From: Pontibacter rufus
GTDB taxonomy: Bacteria > Bacteroidota > Bacteroidia > Cytophagales > Hymenobacteraceae
DNA: 64,000 bases
Assembly: GCF_015694705.1 (NCBI RefSeq)
Contig: NZ_JADQDR010000004.1
Coordinates: 248,001 to 312,000 of the forward strand
Direction of reading: 5' to 3'
This document shows, one piece after another, positions 58,089 through 64,000 of the stretch (position 1 is the first letter of the stretch; each line of letters begins with the position of its first letter). Made by a program: the position numbers and the translations under genes. Under the pieces are notes generated by a model. That model was given only the letters and a program-made list of their open reading frames with translations. It made no database searches and had not been told where the DNA came from.

Positions 58089-58700
58089 ATGAAAAAGTCT
58101 CTCCTCCTCTTGCTTTTGCTGCTGACCACAGGCATCGCAGCGAAAGCACAATTTTTTACAGCCGGTGTAAAGGCTGGTGTCAGCTCTTCCAGCATCGACG
58201 TAGATAACATCGAGAATAACATCACACAATTTAAAGAAGCTGATAACATCACCGGCTATCATGCCGGCGCCTTTCTGAGATTCAAGAGCGGCAATGTTTT
58301 CGTACAGCCCGAAGGCCTGCTTACGTACACAGGCGGCAAGGTTGAAGTAAGCGACGATCCCAACAGCTCGGATGTACACATAGAGAAGTTTAATTTCAGC
58401 AGGCTGGATGTGCCCATTCTGCTGGGTTACAGTTTCTTTAAGGTCCTCCGCCTTAATGCCGGGCCGGTTGCCTCGGTGCTGCTGAATGGCAAGTTTGAAG
58501 GCGAAAAGATAGATCAGTACCTCGAAGATACGGAATGGGGATGGCAGGCAGGTGTCGGCCTCGACATCGGCAACCTCACGGCAGATGTGCGCTACCAGAC
58601 CCTGCAGAGCAGCTACAAGAACGATGCGCAAAACAGCGGCTTTGACATAGAAAACGGGCAGATCATGCTGAGCCTGGGCATAAAAATTATAGGCAAGTAA
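58089..58700 (+). CDS. PorT-like outer-membrane beta-barrel protein
   Basis: 203 residues. A signal peptide MKKSLLLLLLLLTTGIAAKAQ is followed by alternating hydrophobic strands: FFTAGVKAGVSSSSIDVDNIE, GYHAGAFLRFKSGNVFVQPEGLLTYTG, FNFSRLDVPILLGYSFFKVLRLNAGPVASVLL, WQAGVGLDIGNLTADVRYQTLQSSY and a final IMLSLGIKIIGK. This is the eight-strand pattern of the PorT/porin-family barrels of Bacteroidota. Role unspecified. A hairpin terminator follows. Confidence 0.82.
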   Translation: MKKSLLLLLLLLTTGIAAKAQFFTAGVKAGVSSSSIDVDNIENNITQFKEADNITGYHAGAFLRFKSGNVFVQPEGLLTYTGGKVEVSDDPNSSDVHIEKFNFSRLDVPILLGYSFFKVLRLNAGPVASVLLNGKFEGEKIDQYLEDTEWGWQAGVGLDIGNLTADVRYQTLQSSYKNDAQNSGFDIENGQIMLSLGIKIIGK

Positions 58701-58727
58701 TAGCCGGGCACTTACAGCAGCAAACAA

Positions 58728-58769
58728 CAAAGCGCCGGTTTCAGGGTTAAGCTCCTGGCCGGCGCTTTT
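58728..58769 (+). terminator. Terminator after the barrel-protein gene
   Basis: AAAGCGCCGG pairs with CCGGCGCTTT across a loop that forms a small inner stem (CAGG/CCTG), followed by a T-run. 28 bases past the stop. Confidence 0.7.
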
Positions 58770-58830
58770 GCTTTTGGCATACTTGTCGTTAAAATTTATA
58801 CCTTCGCTCTCAGCAAAACAAGTATAAACC

Positions 58831-59724
58831 ATGATCCCACCCCTTCGCCCCGGCGACAAAATAGCCATCATCGCCACTGCCCGTAAAATCACCCTACCCG
58901 AAATAGAGACTGCCATCCGGACATTTATGGACTGGGGCCTGGAAGTGGTAACGGGCCGCACCATTGGCGCCGACTATAACCAGTTTGCCGGCGATGATGC
59001 CCTGCGCCTACAGGATCTGCAACAGGCGCTGGACGACGATAGTATAAAAGCCATTATCTGCGCCCGCGGCGGCTACGGCACCACCCGCATCCTCGACGAG
59101 GTGGATTTTACCGGCTTCCAAAAGCACCCGAAGTGGATCGTGGGCTTCAGCGACGTAACCGCCCTGCTCGCTCATGTGCAAAACCTGGGACTGGAGAGCA
59201 TACATGCCATCATGCCGGTGCTGTTCCCTAAGCCTGGAACTGCCGATTCTGTAGACACTCTGCGCCGTGCACTGTTTGGGGAGGAATTATACTACGATGT
59301 TGCGCCGCACCCGTTTAACCGCACCGGCACCGCCACCGGTCAACTGACAGGCGGGAACCTGTCGATGCTGTACACGCTTACGGGCACCCGTTCTGCTGTG
59401 GACACTACCGGCAAAATCCTGTTTCTGGAAGATCTGGACGAATACCTTTACCACGTAGACCGCATGCTGGTGCACCTGGATCGCAGCGGCAAGCTGGCTG
59501 GTTTGGCGGGTCTCCTGGTCGGCGACATGAGCGACATGCGCGACAATGCTGTGCCCTTCGGCAAAACGGCTTATGAAATCATCCTGGAACACACCGGCAA
59601 GTATAACTATCCTGTGTGCTACGGCTTCCCGGTTGGCCACGAGCCGCTGAACCTGGCGCTGGTTTGCGGTCGTGAGGCACAGTTGGAGGTAAATGAGGCT
59701 GGGGTAAAGCTGAGGTATGTATAG
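58831..59724 (+). CDS. ldcA: S66-family LD-carboxypeptidase
   Basis: 297 residues. Removes the terminal D-Ala from murein tetrapeptides during cell-wall recycling; cytoplasmic (no signal). The start LRPGDKIAIIATARKI, the CARGGYGTTRILDEVDF block, nucleophile Ser107 in VGFSDVT and the acidic-His part GYPVGHE-like (FPVGHEPLNLAL) near the end match the serine-Glu-His triad of family S66. Could also be a microcin-immunity MccF-like member, but length and motifs fit LdcA. The gene is the last ordinary one before the AT-rich patch. Confidence 0.88.
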   Translation: MIPPLRPGDKIAIIATARKITLPEIETAIRTFMDWGLEVVTGRTIGADYNQFAGDDALRLQDLQQALDDDSIKAIICARGGYGTTRILDEVDFTGFQKHPKWIVGFSDVTALLAHVQNLGLESIHAIMPVLFPKPGTADSVDTLRRALFGEELYYDVAPHPFNRTGTATGQLTGGNLSMLYTLTGTRSAVDTTGKILFLEDLDEYLYHVDRMLVHLDRSGKLAGLAGLLVGDMSDMRDNAVPFGKTAYEIILEHTGKYNYPVCYGFPVGHEPLNLALVCGREAQLEVNEAGVKLRYV

Positions 59725-59902
59725 GTATGGCTTGATAAGCTATAGTTTATGACTATATTAGCTAAAGTAAATACAGGAAAGGCTGCGGTTCTGCACGGCA
59801 AAGGTGAGAAACTCAGATAAAAGCTAAGTAGCTCCATAGATAGAGCAGATAAACTGAATAGACTTCCGGTTATACAGTAGTTATCTAAAAAATATAAGAC
59901 AA

Positions 59903-60322
59903 ATGGTTGTAAGACTTTTATTCGTTTTTCTGGTTACACTACTTACAACTAGTACCTATGGACAGACAAAAGTCTTGACAGGAAGAACCATCGACGAGCA
60001 TTTTCAACCCCTTTCCAATGCAGCGATACATACTATAGATTCTACTTTCACGACTAGAGCGGACGAAGACGGGTATTTTAGAATTGAAGTTCCAGTAAAT
60101 ACATCAAAGTTAGTCGCTTGGTATGTGGGATTAGAAACTGACACATTCAACATTGAAAGTAAATGCTATATCAACATGTTACTTCTAGACGATATAAAAA
60201 TAGAGTTTCAGACAGTAGAAGAAGCAAAAAAGTTTGATAAGAAAAGAAAGAAGCACAAAAAACCACTCTATAAAGAAGCAATAAAGAAAGGTATCTTAAA
60301 AGAAGAAAAATTCTGTAGCTAA
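59903..60322 (+). CDS. Small secreted protein with regulatory-like domain
   Basis: 139 residues. A signal peptide (about 1-20) ends before QTKVLTGRTIDEHFQPLSNAAIHTI, which with TRADEDGYFRIEVPVNTSKLVAWYVGLETDTF looks like a CarbopepD_reg-type beta-sandwich. The tail is strongly basic (KKFDKKRKKHKKPLYKEAIKKGILK). AT-rich codons. Function unknown. The stop codon TAA overlaps the GCTAAC end of the attC-like palindrome, as seen in integron-type cassettes. Confidence 0.62.
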   Translation: MVVRLLFVFLVTLLTTSTYGQTKVLTGRTIDEHFQPLSNAAIHTIDSTFTTRADEDGYFRIEVPVNTSKLVAWYVGLETDTFNIESKCYINMLLLDDIKIEFQTVEEAKKFDKKRKKHKKPLYKEAIKKGILKEEKFCS

Positions 60323-60383
60323 CATAGTTTATACTTTATGCTGCGCCTGAAGGCTGGCACAAAGTATAAACGAAGCCGTTGGC
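60318..60383. repeat. attC-like imperfect palindrome, possible recombination site
   Basis: From outside in: GCTAAC (60318-60323), GTTTATACTTT (60327-60337), a centre with its own stem GCC-TGAA-GGC, then AAAGTATAAAC (60361-60371) and GTTGGC (60378-60383). The inner arms are a perfect 11-bp inverted repeat, the outer ends pair 5 of 6. The layout (two arm boxes on each side of a spacer) is that of integron attC sites, but the right end differs from the consensus GTTRRRY at two positions. It contains the enriched AAGTATA word in both arms, so the symmetry could also come from two copies of it. Confidence 0.4.
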
Positions 60384-60449
60384 GATAATCCTGAGGTAAA
60401 CATCAAATTCACTGAAACAAGCGTTATATTGGGAAAAGAGAAGAAGTAT

Positions 60450-60677
60450 ATGACAAGGCAAATTTTGATACAACGAACCATAGATAATCTTTCCAAGCTT
60501 CCTGACCAAAAATTGAAAGAAGTATCCGACTTTGCTGAATTCCTATTGAGCAAGTTAGAAGACCAACTCCTGACAGAGGGAATGCAAAAGCTGGCATCGA
60601 ACTCAAAATCATTCCAGTTCTTAGAAGATGAGGAAGATTTGTATTCAGAGGCTGATTTAAAAGAGAAGTACAAGTGA
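60450..60677 (+). CDS. Antitoxin of a type II toxin-antitoxin pair, DUF2281-like
   Basis: 75 residues from the ATG at 60450. A short helical N-terminal part TIDNLSKLPDQKLKEVSDFAEFLLSKL fits DUF2281-type antitoxins; the C-terminus LEDEEDLYSEADLKEKYK is acidic, as expected for the toxin-binding tail. The stop TGA overlaps the GTG start of the toxin gene (GTGA), a coupling typical of such pairs. AT-rich codon use. It likely autoregulates the operon with the toxin. Confidence 0.75.
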   Translation: MTRQILIQRTIDNLSKLPDQKLKEVSDFAEFLLSKLEDQLLTEGMQKLASNSKSFQFLEDEEDLYSEADLKEKYK

Positions 60678-60997
60678 GAAAAGGTGATATTCTGCTTATC
60701 CCGTTTCCTTTCACAGATTTAACCGGACAAAAGAATCGGCCTGCCTTGGTTTTAGCTACAACAGACACGGACATCACAGTGGCTTTTATCACTTCTCAAA
60801 TAAAGTGGCAGGAAGAGCACGATTTAAAACTTGAACCAACCGCTGAAAACGGGATTAAAAAGACATCCTTAGTTCGGCTTAGCAAATTAGCCACAATTGA
60901 TAATGAGTTGGTGATTGGGAAGTTAGGTAATCTGGTGAAGGCAGAGATCCAACAGTTGAATAAAAACTTAATAAGGCTGCTTCAACTCGACAAGTAG
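60674..60997 (+). CDS. MazF/PemK-like type II toxin
   Basis: 107 residues, starting at GTG (60674). MazF/PemK fold: KGDILLIPFPFTDLTGQKNRPALVLA (early strand with the conserved DILLIPFP and RPALVL), then FITSQI and TSLVRLSKLATIDNELVIGKLG. The family cleaves mRNA in a sequence-specific way and stops translation until the antitoxin returns. Active-site Arg and Thr/Ser are in RPALVL and FITSQ. The start overlaps the antitoxin stop. Target sequence unknown. Confidence 0.85.
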   Translation: MRKGDILLIPFPFTDLTGQKNRPALVLATTDTDITVAFITSQIKWQEEHDLKLEPTAENGIKKTSLVRLSKLATIDNELVIGKLGNLVKAEIQQLNKNLIRLLQLDK

Positions 60998-61004
60998 AAC
61001 CACC

Positions 61005-61010
61005 GCTAAC
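61005..61010. repeat. Second GCTAAC word after the toxin gene
   Basis: GCTAAC lies seven bases after the toxin stop, as in the attC-like palindrome where the same word overlaps a stop codon. The continuing AAAATCTTTA has no clear inverted partner in the next 100 bases, so if it was a recombination site it is now incomplete. Confidence 0.3.
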
Positions 61011-61154
61011 AAAATCTTTACGTCAGGCAGGTTTCACCGAAGTAAATGAATTAGCTTTCTAAAACAGTTACAGCAAACAGGACGGCAGCTACAGGCTAGC
61101 CCCCTTAGGCTTCGCCTCCACCAGGCCGTCTCGCTGCATCATACTTCCCTATAT

Positions 61155-61892
61155 TTACTCTGCTTCATCAATTCCCTTTTCCCGCACATCCTGGTAGTAG
61201 TTGCAGATGCCGTTGAGCACGCATTTCCCGCATTGGGGACTGTAGTAAGTGCAGATGCGCTGGCCATGCCAGAGCAGGTGAATATGGTAGTTGTACAACA
61301 CAACCGGATCGGGCGGCAGCATCTGCAGTAATATTTCGTGTGCTTTGTTGGCCGTAACTTTAGCGCCCAGTATGCCTACCCGCTGGCTTACCCGGAACAC
61401 ATGCGTATCCACGGGCATCACAGGTTTGTGAAAGTTAAAGAGCAGCACCAGTGTTGCCGTTTTCAACCCGACGCCCGGCAGCTTCGTCAGCCAGTCTATG
61501 GCTTCCTCCACGGGCAGGTCTTTCAGGAAATCTATACTTATCTCGCCCCGCTCCTCTTTTATCATGTGCAGGGTTTGCTGTATCTGGGGCACTTTCTGGC
61601 CGGGGTAGCGGGTTGTTTTAATAGCATCGGCCAGGGCATCAAAGTCTGCGTTCATCACGCCCTCCCAATCACCGAAGCGCTCCAGCATGGTATAGTAGGC
61701 TTTTTCCTCATCGGCGTGGGTCGTGCGGTGCGAAAGCATGGTCGAGATAAGCTCATGCATTGGCTCACGCCTGTTTTCAAGCTTCAGCTTTTTATAAGCC
61801 TGGTTCAGCAGTTCCTGCGTCAGCAGTATTTTTTCTTCAGCCGATAGTGTGTGCGCGTCCATAAGCATTTTAGCATCTACTGCTTTACGCAC
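61155..61892 (-). CDS. nth: Endonuclease III-like DNA glycosylase/AP lyase
   Basis: 245 residues of the HhH-GPD fold, acting on oxidised pyrimidines. Helix-hairpin-helix LPGVGLKTA (138-146) with the catalytic Lys144, catalytic Asp162 (MPVDTHVFR) and 4Fe-4S ligands Cys214, 221, 224 and 230 in the spacing 6-2-5. LISTMLSHRTTHADE replaces the usual LLSAQATD region, and GLKTA the usual GRKTA, so this is a divergent member. Substrate range may differ from classical Nth. With endonuclease V it covers two different base-damage classes. Confidence 0.82.
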   Translation of the reverse strand: MRKAVDAKMLMDAHTLSAEEKILLTQELLNQAYKKLKLENRREPMHELISTMLSHRTTHADEEKAYYTMLERFGDWEGVMNADFDALADAIKTTRYPGQKVPQIQQTLHMIKEERGEISIDFLKDLPVEEAIDWLTKLPGVGLKTATLVLLFNFHKPVMPVDTHVFRVSQRVGILGAKVTANKAHEILLQMLPPDPVVLYNYHIHLLWHGQRICTYYSPQCGKCVLNGICNYYQDVREKGIDEAE

Positions 61893-62089
61893 ACCTTTCC
61901 GAACAGTTGGCCACAGCTACCAGAGCAAGCAGCCTAATGGTGTTGCCAGGCTGTCAAAAATCCAAACGCAATCCCCATTATATTAAATAAATAAGAATGT
62001 AATTTTACATACAACCATTTATAGTTTTTCGCGCTATATGTTTTGACTTAGGTACTTACGCTCAGGCAAAGGCACGACAAATTATACTT

Positions 62090-62779
62090 ATGCAGATTAA
62101 ATTTTTAGGTACAGGCGGCGCCTTCGACACAGATTATCTGAACTCGGCCGCTCTTTTATACTTCAGGGATGTCCATCTCCTGATTGATTGCGGCTTTACT
62201 GTTTTTCCTGTCCTTATTAAAAAGAACCTGGTGCATAAAGTAGATCACATCATCCTGACACACCTGCACAACGACCATTGCGGCAGCCTGGCCAACCTGC
62301 TGCTCTACAAAAAAATTATAGAGAAGAGCAAACCACCTGTTATACTGTATCCCTCTGAGCAGTTCAGGCAGCAACTGTATACGTTTCTGGAGATACAACT
62401 TAAACATCCCGACAAGTATGCCGAGTTTGTGCCTCTAGATCATTTTGAGGGCATTACCTGCGTCGACACGTATGGGCAGCACTCTGAGGGCTACCAAAGT
62501 TATGCTTATATTTTCGACAATGATTACCGCATTGCTTACTCCGGTGATCTGGGCAGGCCGGAAGCGCTCTTTGATAAGTTGCAGCGCATGCCCGACAAGA
62601 AAACCCTTGTTTTCCATGACATTACTTTTACAGCCGCCAACACCAGCCATACTTATTACAAAAAGCTGCTGCCCTACATGAGCGGCGTGGACATGTACGG
62701 CTATCATTGTGACCCTACCGAAAACCCGCCTGACAACCCTATCCGGCTGGTATTTTACCAACCGGAGCTAATGGCTTAA
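62090..62779 (+). CDS. MBL-fold metallo-hydrolase
   Basis: 229 residues. A metallo-beta-lactamase fold with HLHNDH (58-63; the HxHxDH zinc motif), further ligands near HDITF and the C-terminal GYHC. The family includes RNase Z-like and other phosphodiesterases; the short size and lack of an RNase Z exosite argue against tRNase Z. No signal peptide. Substrate unknown. The start at 62090 is preceded by TATACTT. Confidence 0.8.
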   Translation: MQIKFLGTGGAFDTDYLNSAALLYFRDVHLLIDCGFTVFPVLIKKNLVHKVDHIILTHLHNDHCGSLANLLLYKKIIEKSKPPVILYPSEQFRQQLYTFLEIQLKHPDKYAEFVPLDHFEGITCVDTYGQHSEGYQSYAYIFDNDYRIAYSGDLGRPEALFDKLQRMPDKKTLVFHDITFTAANTSHTYYKKLLPYMSGVDMYGYHCDPTENPPDNPIRLVFYQPELMA

Positions 62780-63037
62780 TGGCTGATTGTTGACGATCTG
62801 GTGTTAAATGGCTGTAAGTATAGGTACGGCATTTTACCTGTAAGTCCCGCTACCAGATAGCCTGCCCCTGTTTGGTATGCCTGGGCATAACCGCCTTTTA
62901 ATTACAGGTATAAACCCGGCAGTTGTGCTTGTGAATAGCCCTGTTAAAACAAAAAGAATAGCAGGATACGCGAACAAGTATAACATCATTGTGTTATTGC
63001 CCTAACAAACCACACCATCAACCCCAGTATAAGTTAA
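62780..63037. other. Intergenic region before the DUF2238 gene
   Basis: 258 bases without a gene. AAGTATA near 62816 and 62976. No promoter consensus seen. Confidence 0.4.
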
Positions 63038-63673
63038 ATGCCGACTACAGCAGCTCACCGGGTGCCATACCTGCAAAAGCCCCTACACCTGATTTACAGC
63101 CTGCTCTTCCTGACTTTTTGGGTGTATACTGCCTGTACCACGCCCGATTTGCTCAACTGGATAACCGAAAACACGCTGACATTGTCGTTTCTGATTTGCC
63201 TGATAGCCTTTTACAATATTTTCCGTTTTTCCGACACCAGCTATACCCTGATTTTCCTGTTTCTGATGCTGCACGTGTATGGCAGCCAGTACCAGTATGC
63301 CGAGAATCCGCTGGGCGAGTGGCTGCAGCAAATCTTCCATTTGCAACGCAACCACTACGACCGGCTGGTGCATTTTACGTTCGGGCTGCTGCTGGCCTAC
63401 CCTATGCTGGAGACTTTTATTTTTGCTTTTAAGGCAAAGCCGCTGTGGAGCTACCTGCTGGTAATACAGACAACGCTGGCGCTGGCAGCACTCTATGAAC
63501 TGGTAGAATGGGCGGTGGCAGACCTCGTGTATGGCGGCAACCGGCAAGCGACGGATTACCTCGGCATGCAGGGCGACATCTGGGATGCGCAGAAAGACAT
63601 GGCGCTGGCCTTGCTGGGTGCAGCCCTGGCGATGACAGCGGTATACCTGCTGCAGCGCTTCCGCAGGTTTTAA
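63038..63673 (+). CDS. DUF2238 membrane protein (YjdF-type)
   Basis: 211 residues with five to six hydrophobic segments. Conserved polar residues within the membrane part: NHYDRLVHFTFGLLLAYPMLE, ELVEWAVADLVYGG and the late DYLGMQGDIWDAQKDMALALLGA, the family signature. Function unknown; inner membrane. A terminator follows. Confidence 0.82.
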   Translation: MPTTAAHRVPYLQKPLHLIYSLLFLTFWVYTACTTPDLLNWITENTLTLSFLICLIAFYNIFRFSDTSYTLIFLFLMLHVYGSQYQYAENPLGEWLQQIFHLQRNHYDRLVHFTFGLLLAYPMLETFIFAFKAKPLWSYLLVIQTTLALAALYELVEWAVADLVYGGNRQATDYLGMQGDIWDAQKDMALALLGAALAMTAVYLLQRFRRF

Positions 63674-63702
63674 CCTGTATCTGATGATTAGGACGCAAAA
63701 AA

Positions 63703-63733
63703 ACAGCCGCACCATACGGCGCGGCTGTAAAAA
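63703..63733. terminator. Terminator between DUF2238 and OmpA-family genes
   Basis: Stem ACAGCCGC/GCGGCTGT (63703-63710 with 63721-63728), loop of 10, A-rich before it and A-rich after it on the plus strand; the T-run is on the minus strand (TTTTTTTGCG), so it best serves the OmpA-family gene. Confidence 0.65.
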
Positions 63734-63767
63734 TCATCTGTTTTTCAATATAATTACTGATACGGTA

Positions 63768-64000
63768 TTATAAATCACCGTTCTCAGCTGCCTTCTTCAT
63801 CTTCTCGTTGGCAAAAATGGCAATCTCCACCCGGCGGTTCTGGCGGCGTCCGGCTTCTGTAGAGTTGTCGGCAACAGGCTGGTCAAAGGCATATCCTTTG
63901 GTTGTCATACGGCTGCGATCAACACCCAAAGAAGCAGCATAATCAGCAACAGACTGCGCACGCTCCTCAGAAAGGCGCTGGTTCAGTTCACGCGAACCCG
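63768..64000 (-). CDS. OmpA-family protein, C-terminal part
   Basis: Incomplete at the right edge. The visible 77 residues are the end of an OmpA peptidoglycan-binding domain: LNQRLSEERAQSVADYAASLGVDRSRMTTKGYAFDQPVADNSTEAGRRQNRRVEIAIFANEKMKKAAENGDL. The RxxNRRVEI pattern is diagnostic. It ties the outer membrane to murein. The stop is the TAA complementary to 63768-63770. The rest, and any barrel or lipoprotein part, lies beyond the window. Confidence 0.9.
   Translation of the reverse strand, partial: GSRELNQRLSEERAQSVADYAASLGVDRSRMTTKGYAFDQPVADNSTEAGRRQNRRVEIAIFANEKMKKAAENGDL

Larger units (their letters stand above)
59725..61080. other. AT-rich accessory patch with cassette-like structure
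   Basis: The bases from 59725 to about 61080 are distinctly AT-rich compared with both flanks, and the genes use many AAA, AGA and ATA codons. The patch holds a secreted protein gene, an attC-like palindrome (60318-60383) and a toxin-antitoxin pair, with a second GCTAAC word at 61005-61010 shortly after the toxin stop. This is the pattern of inserted cassettes, though no integrase is present. Confidence 0.5.

Noticed and set aside
60327..60371. The 11-bp inverted repeat as a simple operator of the toxin-antitoxin pair
   Set aside because: It is 80 or more bases from the antitoxin start and fits better as part of a larger palindrome that begins at the previous stop codon; not excluded, but the weaker reading.

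Overview
The window looks like a Bacteroidota chromosome of the order Cytophagales, most likely near Pontibacter/Hymenobacter. That placement is inference from several features: TTTG/TAnnTTTG-type promoters, few clear Shine-Dalgarno sites, many lipoproteins and carboxypeptidase-regulatory-domain proteins, a short NuoG, a PorT-like barrel protein and a monomeric NADP-isocitrate dehydrogenase. Coding density is high. There are no rRNA genes, no tRNA that I could recognise, no CRISPR array, no phage and no transposase gene.

Layout. 1-5.9 kb: a repeat-rich intergenic region, then dnaX and an M16 peptidase lipoprotein. 5.9-13 kb: pruA (proline catabolism), a GH18 lipoprotein, a YjjG-like phosphatase, a divergent pair of an ArsR regulator and a regulatory-domain protein, and an NDH-2 type NADH dehydrogenase. 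13-24.8 kb: M1 peptidase, HupE/UreJ-like membrane protein, lactonase, Dabb protein, SpoIIAA-like protein, TupA-like ATP-grasp protein, clpB, an unknown protein, endonuclease V and a lipoprotein. 24.9-28.9 kb: an alpha/beta hydrolase next to a phosphoribosyltransferase, then NADP-isocitrate dehydrogenase. 29.2-44.5 kb: a complete 14-subunit complex I set, nuoA-J and nuoK-N, split by an opposite-strand lipoprotein gene. 44.7-51 kb: aspS, GyrI-like protein, DUF937-like protein, a GNAT gene with an AT-rich look, tadA and Fe/Mn superoxide dismutase. 51-59.7 kb: dsbD, a CNNM/CorC-type protein, gamma carbonic anhydrase, a radical SAM protein, an outer-membrane barrel protein and an LD-carboxypeptidase. 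59.9-61 kb: a small AT-rich accessory patch with a secreted protein and a MazF/PemK toxin-antitoxin pair separated by an attC-like palindrome. 61.1-64 kb: an endonuclease III-like enzyme, an MBL-fold hydrolase, a DUF2238 membrane protein and the end of an OmpA-family gene.

Functionally the window is mostly housekeeping. It holds two routes of NADH oxidation (complex I and NDH-2), NADPH supply from isocitrate, oxidative-stress and redox functions (superoxide dismutase, DsbD), DNA replication and repair (DnaX, endonuclease V, endonuclease III-like), protein quality control (ClpB, M16, M1) and envelope functions.

The strongest unusual signal is not a gene. The 7-mer AAGTATA/TATACTT occurs about 120 times by eye in 64 kb, against roughly 8 expected for a uniform-composition 7-mer on both strands. 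It lies in genes and between them, in both orientations and in different reading frames. The second signal is a set of several distinct non-coding inverted-repeat families, some present as two or more copies within this window. The third is a possible gene-cassette structure around the toxin-antitoxin pair.
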